Below are positions 43,706 to 53,886 of a DNA stretch of 64,000 bases, in pieces; positions within the stretch are counted from its first letter, which is position 1, and each line of letters starts with the position of its first letter. The stretch is from Mesorhizobium sp. GTDB taxonomy: Bacteria > Pseudomonadota > Alphaproteobacteria > Rhizobiales > Rhizobiaceae. Location: NCBI GenBank assembly GCA_004020645.1, contig SAQL01000011.1, forward strand, positions 162,677 through 226,676, read 5' to 3'. The position numbers and the translations under genes were made by a program. The notes below the pieces were generated by a model, which was given only the letters and a program-made list of their open reading frames with translations, was not told the origin of the DNA and searched no databases.

Positions 43706-44215
43706 ATGTCAGGCACCCGTGAATGGCTCGTCCAATGGCTCAAGGATGCGCATGCGATGGAGGAGCAGGCCGAAACCATGCTGAACGGCCAGCTCAATCG
43801 GCTGGAGAGTTATCCCGAGCTCAGCGAGCGCATCAGGCTGCACCTCGATGAGACGAAGGGACACGCCGCGCGCCTCGGAACCTGCCTGGAAAGACTGGGC
43901 GAAGATACATCCGCGCTGAAGGACGCCGGCGGCAAGCTGCTGGCGATGGCGCAATCCCTAAGCGGCGTCTTCGCCGGCGACGAGGTGATGAAAGGCTCAC
44001 TCGCGAGCTACACCTTCGAGCACATGGAGATCGCCTCCTACACGATCCTCATCGCAACCGCCGAGTCCCTCGGCGAAACGGAGATCGTCCGGGCCTGCGA
44101 ACAAAATCTGCGTGAAGAGGAGGCGATGGCCGAGTGGCTGAAAAACAAGCTGCCCGCGACTACGGGGCAGTTCCTGGCTCGCTCGGCATCGGATAGCGAC
44201 AATGCCAAGCGGTGA
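43706..44215 (+). CDS. Ferritin-like DUF892 (YciE-type) protein
   Basis: A 169-residue helical-bundle protein: REWLVQWLKDAHAMEEQAETML, a second helix with LDETKGHAARLGTCLERLGED, FEHMEIASYTILIATAESLGE and the final NLREEEAMAEWLKNKLP. The spaced Glu and His residues match the DUF892 di-metal site. Such proteins are usually stress- or desiccation-related. AGGGGAAAACCG precedes the ATG at 43706. The following DUF6766 gene overlaps its end by 14 nt, so they form a two-gene operon. Confidence 0.88.
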   Translation: MSGTREWLVQWLKDAHAMEEQAETMLNGQLNRLESYPELSERIRLHLDETKGHAARLGTCLERLGEDTSALKDAGGKLLAMAQSLSGVFAGDEVMKGSLASYTFEHMEIASYTILIATAESLGETEIVRACEQNLREEEAMAEWLKNKLPATTGQFLARSASDSDNAKR

Positions 44216-44645
44216 CGACAGCAGGCCGGCGAGCAACGTGAAGCGACCTTCGGTCTGGCGGGCTTACAGCTATGCCTGGATCACGCTCGGCTTCTTCATC
44301 ATCTCGCTTATCGGCCACTGGGTTTTCGGCTGGTTCGCCTATTTGGATGAGCAAAGCGCGCTTGGCCAACCGCCCGAGTTCGGCGGCTATCTGATCGAGA
44401 TGAGCCGCGACACGCTCGAGAACTGGCAGTCGGAATTCCTGCAGCTGCTCTGGCAGGTCGGTGGCCTGGCGTTCCTGCTCTTCGTCGGTTCGCCGCAATC
44501 GAAGGAGAGTACCGACCGGATGGAGGCCAAGATCGACGCGCTTCTCAGGCTTGTCGATCCGACGAAAGGCCAGGAGGCGATTCGCGAGCTGGACCTGCAG
44601 TACGACGGCCGCCACACCGACGAGCCGCATTCTCACCGGAACTAA
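44202..44645 (+). CDS. DUF6766 family membrane protein
   Basis: A 147-residue protein with two hydrophobic helices (about 27-48 and 85-98) and the family markers HWVFGWFAYLDEQSALGQPPEFGGYL and TLENWQSEFLQLLWQVGGLAFLLFVG. C-terminal third is charged and soluble. Commonly linked to general-stress loci; here coupled to the ferritin-like gene. Confidence 0.82.
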   Translation: MPSGDDSRPASNVKRPSVWRAYSYAWITLGFFIISLIGHWVFGWFAYLDEQSALGQPPEFGGYLIEMSRDTLENWQSEFLQLLWQVGGLAFLLFVGSPQSKESTDRMEAKIDALLRLVDPTKGQEAIRELDLQYDGRHTDEPHSHRN

Positions 44646-44730
44646 GCTGGGGTTGGATACGTGGCACGGAGCTGATCACCGCTCCGTGCCGTTTGATTCG
44701 CAACAGAGCAATTGGCGACAGGCTCTCCCT

Positions 44731-45117
44731 CTATGCCGTGGCCAGATGAAGCCGCTCGAAATCCTCGAAGAACTCGCCGTAATCGCAGGTTATTTCCTCG
44801 CCCGCGGCTATGTCGCGGATCGCGATTGCCCCGCCATACTGCGAAAAATCCGTGTTCGGCCTTTCGGCGTGGTTCATGAAGCGGCCATTGTCGACTTCAT
44901 AGACCATGAATCCAGGCCGGTCCGGGCTTGGATAGGCATATCTGTCGAGCAATTCCCTGAGATGGGGCGGCGCGGCCTCATATTTTTTCATCGGGATCAG
45001 CCGGTCGAAATCCGGATCGAGCTGCCAGATCGACGCTCCCTTCCTGATCGGCTCGGCGGCGAACACGCCGACGCCCTCGATTGCGCTAGCAGCGATGTAG
45101 GTCCTGATCAGCAGCAT
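44731..45117 (-). CDS. SET-domain lysine methyltransferase-like protein
   Basis: A 128-residue protein that is a bare SET domain: EGVGVFAAEPIRKGASIW, NGRFMNHAERPNTDF (the R-FxNH SAM-binding pseudoknot) and AAGEEITCDYGEFFEDFERL (the DYG motif). Bacterial SET proteins of this small type are scattered in rhizobia; targets are unknown. Divergence from eukaryotic pre-SET/post-SET forms suggests a minimal cytoplasmic enzyme. Confidence 0.88.
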   Translation of the reverse strand: MLLIRTYIAASAIEGVGVFAAEPIRKGASIWQLDPDFDRLIPMKKYEAAPPHLRELLDRYAYPSPDRPGFMVYEVDNGRFMNHAERPNTDFSQYGGAIAIRDIAAGEEITCDYGEFFEDFERLHLATA

Positions 45118-45226
45118 GTTTTAGGCCCGTCTTCGAACAGAAGTGTCCGAAGAAATCGCCAAATCGCGCTGGAAAGCAAGACCGCTTTTGCGACATTGCG
45201 GCTTGCTCGCCCATGCGGGAAACGCC

Positions 45227-45985
45227 TCACGTCCGATTAATCGAGACGCCGCCATCGGCAAACAGCGCGGTTCCGGTGGTGAAGCTCGATGCGTCGGAAG
45301 CCAGGTAGAGCGCCGAGCGGGCGATCTCTTCAGGCTCGGCAACGCGCTTCAAGGCATGCAGGTTTTCGACGAAAGCTCGCGATTCAGGTGTCTTGAACGT
45401 TGCCGAAGGTGTGTCGGTGCCGCCCGGTAAAAGTGCGTTGACCCGCACGCCTTTGGCGCCATATTCGGCGGCAAGCACCTGCGTCAATCCGATCAGCCCG
45501 GCCTTGCTTGCGGCATAGCTGGTCATGCCGGGCATGCCGACGGTATGGCCGACGAAGGTAGAGGTGAAGATCAGCGATCCGCCGCCGCGATCGACCATCG
45601 CCGGCACCTGGTATTTCGCGCCGAGAAAGGCGCTGGTCAGGTTGGTGTCGAGCGCCTCTTGCCAGCCCTCCAGCGACAACTCCGAAATCGGACCCATCTT
45701 GCCGACCGAGCCGGCGTTGTTGAAGGCGATATCGAGCCCGCCGAATTTCTCGACCGCCAGCTCGACAAGGGCTTTCGCATAGGCCTCGTCGCGAACGTCG
45801 CCGGCAAGCGCAATGGCCGTGCCGTCGGCGTCCTCGATTTCGGCAACGAGCGCGTCCAGCTCTGCCCGGCGACGGGCAGCGACGACTACCTTGGCGCCTT
45901 CCTCAGCAAAGAGTTTTGCGGTGGCGCGGCCGATGCCGGAACTGGCGCCGGTGATGATGGCGACCTTATTGGCGAGTGCGAGCAT
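45227..45985 (-). CDS. Short-chain dehydrogenase/reductase
   Basis: A 252-residue [42 protein letters not shown], catalytic [20 protein letters not shown] and the C-terminal [20 protein letters not shown]. The ATG at 45985 is preferred to the one at 45994 because AAAGGA is 8 nt upstream of it. Divergent from the soxB gene, 263 bp away. Substrate unknown. Confidence 0.92.
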   Translation of the reverse strand: MLALANKVAIITGASSGIGRATAKLFAEEGAKVVVAARRRAELDALVAEIEDADGTAIALAGDVRDEAYAKALVELAVEKFGGLDIAFNNAGSVGKMGPISELSLEGWQEALDTNLTSAFLGAKYQVPAMVDRGGGSLIFTSTFVGHTVGMPGMTSYAASKAGLIGLTQVLAAEYGAKGVRVNALLPGGTDTPSATFKTPESRAFVENLHALKRVAEPEEIARSALYLASDASSFTTGTALFADGGVSINRT

Positions 45986-46248
45986 TTTCTGCATCCTTTT
46001 TTTCGCGCCAGCTTTGCCGGCAATCGGATGCTTGGTCGCAGATCGAGGCGGCGCGAGCCACCCGATACGTGCGAAGGCGTCCGGAGGCGTCGTTCGGTTC
46101 GTTGCTTCGACAGGTCTTTTTGCCCGTGGCGCAAAACGGCAAGCGCCGTCGCAAACAGCGCAAGGCTGGCAGCGCGGTTTCGCTAGTGATACACCTCGCG
46201 CGCCGGGGCTCGATTGGATGTCCGGCCGCTATCTGCGAGGCTGGAACG

Positions 46249-47502
46249 TTGAAGAAATACTCGGTATTCGCCATCGCCCGCGAGGCCATGCGCGGCCACA
46301 AGGGCTGGGAGGAACAGTGGTCCTCGCCAGAGCCGAAGAAGGAGTACGACGTCATCATCGTTGGCGCCGGCGGCCATGGCCTGGCCACCGCCTATTATCT
46401 CGCCACGGTGCACGGCATCACCAATGTCGCGGTGCTGGAAAAAGGCTGGCTCGGCGGCGGCAACACCGGCCGCAACACCACCATCATCCGCTCCAACTAT
46501 CTCTATGACGAGAGCGCCGGCATCTACGATCACGCGCTGAAACTGTGGGACGGGCTTAGCCAGGAGCTCAACTACAACGTCATGTACTCGCCGCGCGGCG
46601 TCATGATGCTGGCCCACAATGTCCACGACATCCAGGTGCTGAAGCGCCACGTCCATGCCAACCGGCTGAACGGCATCGACAATGAATGGCTGACGCCGGA
46701 AGCCGCCAAGGATTTTTGTCCGCCGCTCAACATTTCGCGCGATGCCCGCTATCCGGTGATGGGGGCGACCCTGCAGCGTCGCGGCGGCACCGCCCGCCAC
46801 GATGCGGTAGCCTGGGGCTATGCGCGCGGCGCCTCGGCGCGCGGCGTCCACATCATCCAGAATTGCGAAGTCACCGGCGTCAAGCGGGCGCCGAATGGCG
46901 CGATCACCGGCGTCGAGACGACGCGCGGCTTCATCGGCGCCAGGAAGGTCGGCGTCGTTGCCGCCGGCCATTCGTCGGTCATCATGAACATGGCCGGCGT
47001 GCGCATGCCGCTGGAAAGCTATCCGCTGCAGGCGCTGGTGTCGGAGCCGGTCAAGCCGGTCTTCCCCTGCGTGGTGATGTCGAACACGGTGCACGCCTAT
47101 ATCTCGCAGTCCGACAAGGGCGAACTGGTCATCGGCGCCGGCACCGACCAGTATGTCTCTTATTCGCAGACCGGCGGCCTGCACATTCTCCAGCACACGC
47201 TCGACGCCATCTGCGAGATGTTCCCGATGTTCACCCGCATGAAGATGCTGCGCTCGTGGGGCGGCATCGTCGACGTGACGCCCGATCGATCGCCGATCCT
47301 GGCCAAGACGCCGGTGCCCGGGCTCTATGTCAATTGCGGCTGGGGCACCGGTGGCTTCAAGGCAACGCCGGGCTCGGGCCACGTTTTTGCCCACACCATC
47401 GCCAGGGACGATCCCCACCCGATCAACGCGCCCTTCACCATCGAGCGCTTCCGCACCGGCCGCCTCATCGACGAGGCGGCAGCGGCAGCGGTGGCACACT
47501 GA
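46249..47502 (+). CDS. soxB: Sarcosine oxidase subunit beta
   Basis: A 417-residue flavoenzyme subunit that oxidatively demethylates sarcosine; it holds the covalent FMN and non-covalent FAD-linked active site with subunit alpha. The start is TTG at 46249 ([20 protein letters not shown]), the canonical SoxB head; GAGG lies ~10 nt before it. Motifs: [19 protein letters not shown] (dinucleotide fold), [16 protein letters not shown], and the C-terminal [13 protein letters not shown]. First gene of soxBDAG. The longer upstream open frame overlaps the divergent SDR promoter. Confidence 0.94.
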   Translation: MKKYSVFAIAREAMRGHKGWEEQWSSPEPKKEYDVIIVGAGGHGLATAYYLATVHGITNVAVLEKGWLGGGNTGRNTTIIRSNYLYDESAGIYDHALKLWDGLSQELNYNVMYSPRGVMMLAHNVHDIQVLKRHVHANRLNGIDNEWLTPEAAKDFCPPLNISRDARYPVMGATLQRRGGTARHDAVAWGYARGASARGVHIIQNCEVTGVKRAPNGAITGVETTRGFIGARKVGVVAAGHSSVIMNMAGVRMPLESYPLQALVSEPVKPVFPCVVMSNTVHAYISQSDKGELVIGAGTDQYVSYSQTGGLHILQHTLDAICEMFPMFTRMKMLRSWGGIVDVTPDRSPILAKTPVPGLYVNCGWGTGGFKATPGSGHVFAHTIARDDPHPINAPFTIERFRTGRLIDEAAAAAVAH

Positions 47503-47590
47503 TCATGGCTCCCTTCGTGACGCTGGGTCAGCGGCTTTGCGATCAACCGGCCGGCGCCCGCGTCGGCCACGGCGAATTGTAGGAACAACC

Positions 47591-47887
47591 ATGCTTCTCA
47601 TCCGCTGCCCCTATTGCGAGGAAGAGCGTCCGGAACTCGAATTCCGCAACGCCGGCGAGGCGCATATTGCACGTTCGGCAGATATGGCCGCGACAAGCGA
47701 TGACGACTTCGAAAAGTTCTTCTTCATCCGCTCGAATCCCAAAGGCATCATCTATGAGCGCTGGCGGCACATGCATGGCTGCGCGCGGTTCTTCAATGCT
47801 GTGCGCGACACCGTCAGCGACAGGTTCCTGATGACCTACAAGGCCGGCGAACCCAAGCCGGCGAATCTGCCGGGAGCCGCCAAATGA
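47591..47887 (+). CDS. soxD: Sarcosine oxidase subunit delta
   Basis: A 98-residue zinc-binding subunit. The CPYCEEERPELEFRNAGEAHI start and the YERWRHMHGCARFF segment carry the metal ligands of SoxD. 88 bp after soxB and overlapping soxA by 4 nt (ATGA). Confidence 0.94.
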   Translation: MLLIRCPYCEEERPELEFRNAGEAHIARSADMAATSDDDFEKFFFIRSNPKGIIYERWRHMHGCARFFNAVRDTVSDRFLMTYKAGEPKPANLPGAAK

Positions 47888-50877
47888 TCGCAGCGTTCCG
47901 CATTCCCGGCGCCGGGCGCCTCAAGCAGGCAGAGACGACCCGCTTCAGCTTCGACGGCCAGTCCTATGCCGGTGTCGAGGGCGATACGCTGGCCTCGGCG
48001 CTGCTTGCCAACGGCGTGCATCTGGTCGGCCGTTCGTTCAAATACCACCGTCCGCGCGGCTTTCTGTCTGCCGGGGCGGAAGAGCCCAACGCGCTGGTTG
48101 AGATCAAGCGCGACTCCGCCAGGAAGACACCCAATGTCCGCGCCACCGTGCAGGAGCTCTATGACGGGCTGACGGCACAGTCACAGAACCGCTGGCCGTC
48201 GCTTTCCTTCGATGTCAGCGCGCTCGGCGACATCGCCTCCCCGCTGCTTTCGGCGGGCTTCTACTACAAGACCTTCATGTGGCCGAAGTCCGCCTGGAAA
48301 AACTTTTACGAGCCCAAGATCCGTGCCGCCGCCGGCCTCGGCGTCGCTCCCGACCAGCCGGATCCCGACCATTATTCGGCGCGCTTTGCCCATTGCGACG
48401 TGCTGGTGCTGGGCGGAGGCGCTGCCGGCATCGCCGCCGCACTTGCCGCGGCCGAAACCGGCGTGCGCGTGATCCTTGCCGACGAGCAGGCGGATTTCGG
48501 CGGCAGCCTGCATTTCGAGAGCGGCGCCAGGATCGACGGCCAGGACGGTTTTGCCTGGGCGCAGGCGGCGATCGCGACGCTCAATGCCATGGACAATGTC
48601 CGCGTGCTGTCCCGCACCACGGCCTTCGGCTATTACGCGCAGAATTTCGTCGGGCTGGTCGAGCGCGTCAGCGATCATCTGCAGAACCCCGGCCGCGACC
48701 TGCCGCGCGAGCGGCTGTGGCAGGTTCGCGCCAAACGCGTGGTGCTGGCGACCGGCGCCATCGAGCGGCACATGGTGTTTGCCGACAACGACCGGCCCGG
48801 CATCATGCTGGCGTCAGCGGCGCGCACCTATCTCAACCATTATGGCGTCGCGGTCGGCAGGAATGTCGGCATCTATACGGCCAATGATTCCGCTTATGCG
48901 GCGGCAATCGACCTGAAGAAGGCCGGTGTCGGCGTGGCGGCGATAGTCGACCTGCGCGACAACCCGACCGGGTCGGTGATCGACGAGGCGAGGGCGCTCG
49001 GCATCGAGGTCAATTTCGGCCGCGCGGTGATCCGCGCCGGCGGCAAATTGCGCGTCTCATCGATGACCGTGCAGCCGAAGAATGGCGGCGGCGAACGCAC
49101 CATCCCGGTCGACGCCATCCTGATGTCGGCCGGCTGGACTCCGTCGGTGCATCTGTTCTCGCAATCGCGCGGCAAGGTTGCCTTCAACGACGAGACCAAG
49201 CGCTTCGTGCCCGGCGCCTATGCGCAAGATTGCGTGTCGGTCGGCGCCTGCAACGGCACGGACGGGCTGTCGGCGACGATCGACGAGGCCTATGCGGCGG
49301 GCGCCAAAGCGGCGAAGGATGCGGGCGCCAACACCGTCAAGGGAACCAAGCCGAAGGTCGACGCCAGCGAGAGCTGGTCGCGCGGCATGCTGGGTGCGGC
49401 GCCCGGCGCCGGGCCGGATACGACAGTCAAGGCCTTCGTCGATTTCCAGAACGACGTCACCGCCAAGGACATCCGCCAGGCGGTGCATGAAGGCATGCGC
49501 TCGATTGAGCACGTCAAGCGCTTCACCACCAACGGCATGGCGACCGACCAGGGCAAGACCTCGAACATGCACGGTCTGGCTATCGCCGCCGAGACGCTGG
49601 GCAAGCCGATCCCGCAGGTCGGCCTGACGACGTTCCGGGCGCCCTACACGCCGGTGACCTTCGGCTCGATCGTTGGCCATGCGCGCGGAAAACTCTTCGA
49701 CCCGACCCGCAAGACGGCAATCCATCCCTGGGCCGAGGCTCAAGGCGCGGTGTTCGAGGATGTCGGCCAATGGAAGCGCGCCTGGTATTTTCCGAAGGCA
49801 GGCGAGGACATGCACGCCGCCGTCGATCGTGAGTGTGTCACGGTGCGCAAGACGGCCGGCCTGTTCGACGCCTCGACGCTGGGCAAGATCGAGGTGGTCG
49901 GGCCGGATGCGGCGAAGTTCATGGAACTGCTCTACACCAACCCGTGGGAGAAACTGGAGCCCGGCCGCTGCCGCTATGGCATCATGCTGCGCGAGGACGG
50001 TTTCATCTATGACGACGGTGTCGTTGGCAGGCTTGCGGCCGACCGCTTCCATGTAACGACGACGACGGGCGGTGCGCCGCGCGTCATGAACCATATGGAG
50101 GATTACCTCCAGACCGAGTTCCCGCATCTGAATGTCTGGCTGACCTCGACCACCGAGCAGTGGGCGGTGATTGCCGTGCAGGGACCGAAGTCGCGAGACA
50201 TCATCGCGCCACTGGTCGAAGGCATCGACATGTCGGACGGGGCGCTGCCGCATATGTCGGTGCGCGAAGGCAGGATCTGCGGCGTGCCGACAAGGCTGTT
50301 CCGGATGTCGTTCACCGGCGAGCGCGGCTTCGAGGTCAACGTGCCGGCCGACTACGGCCAGGCCGTCTGGGACGCGCTGTGGGCCGAGGGCCAGAAGCAT
50401 GGCGCCTGCGCCTACGGCACCGAGACAATGCACGTACTGCGCGCCGAAAAGGGCTACATCATCGTCGGCCAGGACACCGACGGCACGGTGACGCCAAACG
50501 ACGCCGGGCTCGACTGGGCCGTCGGCAAGAAGAAGACCGATTTCGTCGGCATTCGCGGCATGGCGCGGCCGGATCTTGTCGCCAAGGGCCGCAAGCACCT
50601 GGTCGGCCTGAAGACCAAAGACCCTAAGGTGGTGCTGGAAGAAGGCGCGCAGATCGTCGGCGATCCGAAGCAGGCGATCCCGATGACCATGATCGGCCAT
50701 GTCACCTCGAGCTACTGGTCGGAAAATTGCGGTCGCTCGATCGCGCTGGCCCTGGTTGCCGGCGGCCGCGACCGGATGGGTGAGACGCTTTACGTGCCGA
50801 TGCCCAACGGGACGATCGAGGTGGAGGTCACCGGCATGGTGTTCTTCGACGAGAAGGGGGAGCGCCTCAATGGCTAA
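47884..50877 (+). CDS. soxA: Sarcosine oxidase subunit alpha
   Basis: A 997-residue subunit. An N-terminal ferredoxin-like 2Fe-2S-lacking Fer2_4 domain (SFDGQSYAGVEGDTLASALLA, SFKYHRPRGFLSAGAEE) is followed by an FAD/NAD domain (VLVLGGGAAGIAAALAAAETG near residue 175), a substrate domain and, from ~residue 610, a GCV_T aminomethyl domain (YTNPWEKLEPGRCRYGIML, RGFEVNVPADYG) that moves the one-carbon unit to tetrahydrofolate. Length equals the family norm. Coupled to soxD and overlapping soxG by 8 nt. Confidence 0.96.
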   Translation: MIAAFRIPGAGRLKQAETTRFSFDGQSYAGVEGDTLASALLANGVHLVGRSFKYHRPRGFLSAGAEEPNALVEIKRDSARKTPNVRATVQELYDGLTAQSQNRWPSLSFDVSALGDIASPLLSAGFYYKTFMWPKSAWKNFYEPKIRAAAGLGVAPDQPDPDHYSARFAHCDVLVLGGGAAGIAAALAAAETGVRVILADEQADFGGSLHFESGARIDGQDGFAWAQAAIATLNAMDNVRVLSRTTAFGYYAQNFVGLVERVSDHLQNPGRDLPRERLWQVRAKRVVLATGAIERHMVFADNDRPGIMLASAARTYLNHYGVAVGRNVGIYTANDSAYAAAIDLKKAGVGVAAIVDLRDNPTGSVIDEARALGIEVNFGRAVIRAGGKLRVSSMTVQPKNGGGERTIPVDAILMSAGWTPSVHLFSQSRGKVAFNDETKRFVPGAYAQDCVSVGACNGTDGLSATIDEAYAAGAKAAKDAGANTVKGTKPKVDASESWSRGMLGAAPGAGPDTTVKAFVDFQNDVTAKDIRQAVHEGMRSIEHVKRFTTNGMATDQGKTSNMHGLAIAAETLGKPIPQVGLTTFRAPYTPVTFGSIVGHARGKLFDPTRKTAIHPWAEAQGAVFEDVGQWKRAWYFPKAGEDMHAAVDRECVTVRKTAGLFDASTLGKIEVVGPDAAKFMELLYTNPWEKLEPGRCRYGIMLREDGFIYDDGVVGRLAADRFHVTTTTGGAPRVMNHMEDYLQTEFPHLNVWLTSTTEQWAVIAVQGPKSRDIIAPLVEGIDMSDGALPHMSVREGRICGVPTRLFRMSFTGERGFEVNVPADYGQAVWDALWAEGQKHGACAYGTETMHVLRAEKGYIIVGQDTDGTVTPNDAGLDWAVGKKKTDFVGIRGMARPDLVAKGRKHLVGLKTKDPKVVLEEGAQIVGDPKQAIPMTMIGHVTSSYWSENCGRSIALALVAGGRDRMGETLYVPMPNGTIEVEVTGMVFFDEKGERLNG

Positions 50878-51451
50878 GGCTGCCGCCAAGAAATCTGCCG
50901 CCGCTGCGCCGTCGGTCGAACGCCGCCCGGCGCTCGCCGGTCAGGAGCTTTCCGCAACCGGCGTCGCACTTGCTGTGTTGCCGCCGGCGGAGCGCATTTC
51001 GCTGCGCGCGCCGTACGCCTCGGTCGCGGCGCTTTCGAAGGCGCTCGGCGTGACCCTGCCGCGAAAGCCCAAAACCTCGGCGGCAAAGGCCGGGCGCACA
51101 GCGTTGTGGCTTGGGCCAGACGAATGGCTGGTCATCGATGAGGTGGGAAGAGACCCGCTCGCCGACTGCTTCGAGATGACAGTGCTGCATTCGGCGGTCG
51201 GCATCTCGCATCGCAACGTCGCCATATCGGTCACCGGCCCGGCAGCGGCGGCGACGATCAATTCAGGCTGTCCGCAGGATCTGTCGCTCGACGCCTTTCC
51301 GGTCGGCGCGGCGTCGCGCACCATTCTGGGCAAGGTCGAAATCGTGCTGCTGCGCACCGCGACCGACGCGTTCCGCGTTGAATGCTGGCGTTCCTTTTCC
51401 GATTATGTCTTTACTTTCCTGTCGGAGGCGGCAGGCGACGCAGCGGCTTAG
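50870..51451 (+). CDS. soxG: Sarcosine oxidase subunit gamma
   Basis: A 193-residue subunit with the SoxG fold: SLRAPYASVAALSKALG, LWLGPDEWLVIDE, VGISHRNVAISVTGPAAAATINSGCPQDL and FRVECWRSFSDYVFTFLSEA. The N-terminus (MAKAAAKKSAAAAP) is a basic low-complexity tail. Completes the heterotetramer. Confidence 0.93.
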   Translation: MAKAAAKKSAAAAPSVERRPALAGQELSATGVALAVLPPAERISLRAPYASVAALSKALGVTLPRKPKTSAAKAGRTALWLGPDEWLVIDEVGRDPLADCFEMTVLHSAVGISHRNVAISVTGPAAAATINSGCPQDLSLDAFPVGAASRTILGKVEIVLLRTATDAFRVECWRSFSDYVFTFLSEAAGDAAA

Positions 51452-51733
<282 letters not shown>

Positions 51734-51773
51734 CTTCCGCTACAGCGGAGCCGGGCTGAAATGGCCATGAAAA

Positions 51774-51808
51774 CGGGCGGTCAGGATTTCCTACCGCCCT
51801 TTTATTTT
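51774..51808 (+). terminator. Intrinsic terminator closing the sox region
   Basis: GGGCGGT-CAGGATTTCCT-ACCGCCC followed by TTTTATTTT. Confidence 0.9.
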
Positions 51809-51814
51809 CGAACC

Positions 51815-52054
51815 TCAGAACGTGCTGGGCACGATCCATGGATCGATGTCGATACCGAGCCGCGGGCCCTTGTTTTCAGTCGAGCCATTGCGAGTGGCCG
51901 AACCTGACTTTTCGACCGATCCGGTCGCGCCGCAATCGAGCTCGATGTTGGTGTCGGCGCAGGCCGCAGCTTGCTTGCCGGGCTGGCGCTCGCCGGCGAA
52001 GGCCGCGCCCGAGAATGCCAGGACGGCCACGAGGACGAAGATCGGCTTTCTCAT
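51815..52054 (-). CDS. Small exported protein
   Basis: A 79-residue precursor. Signal peptide MRKPIFVLVAVLAFSGAAFA; the mature part has two cysteines (AACADTNIELDCGATG) and a GLGIDIDPW-like tail. No domain known. Its upstream region holds GTACATGTAC-type palindromes similar to those before the TetR gene. Confidence 0.6.
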   Translation of the reverse strand: MRKPIFVLVAVLAFSGAAFAGERQPGKQAAACADTNIELDCGATGSVEKSGSATRNGSTENKGPRLGIDIDPWIVPSTF

Positions 52055-52084
52055 CGTTTGTCTCCGGTTCAACCGCTGATTTTC

Positions 52085-52114
52085 CGTACATGTACGATAC
52101 AGCGTACATATACA
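52085..52114. promoter_or_regulatory. Palindromic TGTAC motifs, candidate TetR sites
   Basis: GTACATGTAC (52086-52095, perfect palindrome) and GTACATATAC (52104-52113) lie 18 bp apart, 30-60 bp upstream of the small exported gene. A CCGTACAGCGTATA sequence, similar to the GATACAGCGTACATATAC part here, lies at about 52963-52978, upstream of the TetR gene. Shared sites suggest one regulator. Confidence 0.5.
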
Positions 52115-52272
52115 ACCGGCAATCAGAGGGTTCAAGCAAGAAGTCGCACATGTACGAAAAATTTATGTGAATGCTGGGAATCGCGTCGCGCCAGCGCGCG
52201 CCGAGTTGCGCACGCGGCGCCGTTCACCCGTGGCTTACAAGATCGTCAGCTATCCGAAACCGAAGGAACCCT

Positions 52273-52917
52273 TCAGCAGTTGACCGGCGTCTCGGTCAGC
52301 GGCGGCACGTCCTGGGTGACCAGCGCGGCAAGCGTGAAGTCGCACATCCGCTTGACGAAAGCCTGCTGGTCGCCGAACGGATAGAAGGGAAAGGTAATCA
52401 GCAGCGAGATTGTGCCGTGACCGACCGCCCATAGCATGGTGGCAATGGCGCGCGGGTCGCCCTTCAGCCTGCCGGCGGCAACGCAGGCCTCGACCCTATT
52501 GATCAGCACTTTCATCAACGGGTTGCCCTCTTGCATTTCGGCGAAGGTCCTGCCTTCTGGGGGCTTGACCTTTTCGGTCATGAATATCGTGCGATATTCG
52601 TTGGGGTTGCCAAGGCCGAAGGCCGCGTATTCGGTCATCACCACCTGCAGGGCCTCGATCGGATCGTCGGCCGGGTGATCCTCGATACGCTTGGCCAGAG
52701 TCTCGAACGCATCCTCGGCCAGCGCGAACAGAATGTCCTGCTTGTCGGCGAAATAGGAATAGACCGACATCGGTGCATAGCCGACGCGCTTGGCCAGCTT
52801 GCGGATGGTGAGGCCTTCATAGCCTTCCTCCTGCACGAGCTTGTGCGCCGCATCGACAAGTTCGGAGCGCAGTTCGGCCTTTTGTTTCTCGCGGCGTGTC
52901 TGGACGCTGAGCGGCAA
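52273..52917 (-). CDS. TetR-family transcriptional regulator
   Basis: A 214-residue regulator with an N-terminal HTH (residues 20-60: AAHKLVQEEGYEGLTIRKLAKRVGYAPMSVYSYFADKQDIL) and a TetR_C_33-like ligand domain ending with repeated hydrophobic helices. The palindromic motifs upstream (see 52085-52114 and 52963-52978) may be its operators. The nearest candidate target is the small exported gene downstream. Confidence 0.9.
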   Translation of the reverse strand: MPLSVQTRREKQKAELRSELVDAAHKLVQEEGYEGLTIRKLAKRVGYAPMSVYSYFADKQDILFALAEDAFETLAKRIEDHPADDPIEALQVVMTEYAAFGLGNPNEYRTIFMTEKVKPPEGRTFAEMQEGNPLMKVLINRVEACVAAGRLKGDPRAIATMLWAVGHGTISLLITFPFYPFGDQQAFVKRMCDFTLAALVTQDVPPLTETPVNC

Positions 52918-52962
52918 TTTTCGTGTGCCTTCTGTTAGTCGCTGTTAGTGGCTGGCTAATTT

Positions 52963-52978
52963 ATATACGCTGTACGGA
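52963..52978. promoter_or_regulatory. Candidate TetR autoregulatory site
   Basis: TATACGCTGTACGGAA, 45-60 bp before the TetR start; the reverse complement (TTCCGTACAGCGTATA) shares CCGTACA and ACAGCGTA with the site at 52085-52114. Confidence 0.45.
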
Positions 52979-53122
52979 ATCGGACAAGGCGTTGCCAAAA
53001 TCGGCTTCGCAGCGCTCCGATTGGCGATGCTGTTTCTGAGCCATTTTCGCCCAACACCGATCACAACTGTTACCGGGTAAAAACGACGCAACATCGGACT
53101 GTTACAACCAGAGGTTAGCTAG

Positions 53123-53356
53123 CGGCTCTGCAAGAAATTTTCTTTCTGGGGCCGATACGATCGTGCGGCGTTCGGCGGCGGAATCACGGCGCTGACGATT
53201 GAGACGGCCGCGGCGAACGGCGTTGCCCTTGAATTGCCGCGGGCGATCACAACCGGACTCAACGAGATCGTGTTCCCGATCGGTTGCGCACCGGTCGTCT
53301 ACATCGCCCTGCAGGTCGGCCGGCACATCAAGATCATCTCTGCCGAGGCTCGCTGA
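53123..53356 (+). pseudogene. 3' remnant of a membrane-type gene
   Basis: An open frame without a start codon, bounded by TAG at 53120-53122 and TGA at 53354-53356. It reads like genuine protein (GGGITALTIETAAANGVALE, then TTGLNEIVFPIGCAPVVYIALQVG), with a hydrophobic tail. The gene upstream of it has been lost, so only the last ~65 codons are left. Family not recognised. Confidence 0.45.
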
Positions 53357-53361
53357 GCCGT

Positions 53362-53886
53362 TCAAGCCGCTTCTGGCTGGCGTTCGATCAATGTCAGCGT
53401 CAGCCAGCGCGCAGTCAGCGCCGGCTTTTTCGAGCCTTCGATCTCGATCGTCACGTCATGCGCCGTCTGCACCCAGCCCGATGGCCTGACCTTGACGTCG
53501 GCCAGCACGAATCGGGTGCGGATGCGCGCGCCGGTCTTCACCGGCGCCAGGAAGCGCAGCGAATCGAAGCCATGATTGACGCCCATCTTGCTGTTTTCGA
53601 GCGGCGGCATGGTCTCGAAGGTCATTGCCGATAAAAGCGAAAGCGACAGGAAGCCATGCGCGATGGTGCCGCCGAACGGCGTCTCGCGCTTGGCGCGCTC
53701 CGGATCGCAATGGATGAACTGGTGGTCGTCGGTGGCATCGGCGAACTGGTCGATCATGCGCTGCGAGACGATCCGCCACGGCGACACGCCGACCTCCTTG
53801 CCGACGCTTGCCAGAAGCACATCGAGACTGATCGGTTCCACGCTGATGTCCTCCATTTCAACCGTCCGGAGCGCGAGCGGCTTCAT
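53362..53886 (-). CDS. MaoC-like hydratase/dehydratase
   Basis: A 174-residue hot-dog-fold enzyme. The hydratase-2 motif is FADATDDHQFIHCDPERAKRETPFGGTIAHGFLSLSL (D, H catalytic pair), followed by VNHGFDSLRFLAPVKTGARI. It would hydrate enoyl-CoA thioesters. The ATG at 53886 overlaps the SDR stop (ATGA), so the two genes are coupled and likely act on the same acyl-CoA substrate. Confidence 0.9.
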   Translation of the reverse strand: MKPLALRTVEMEDISVEPISLDVLLASVGKEVGVSPWRIVSQRMIDQFADATDDHQFIHCDPERAKRETPFGGTIAHGFLSLSLLSAMTFETMPPLENSKMGVNHGFDSLRFLAPVKTGARIRTRFVLADVKVRPSGWVQTAHDVTIEIEGSKKPALTARWLTLTLIERQPEAA

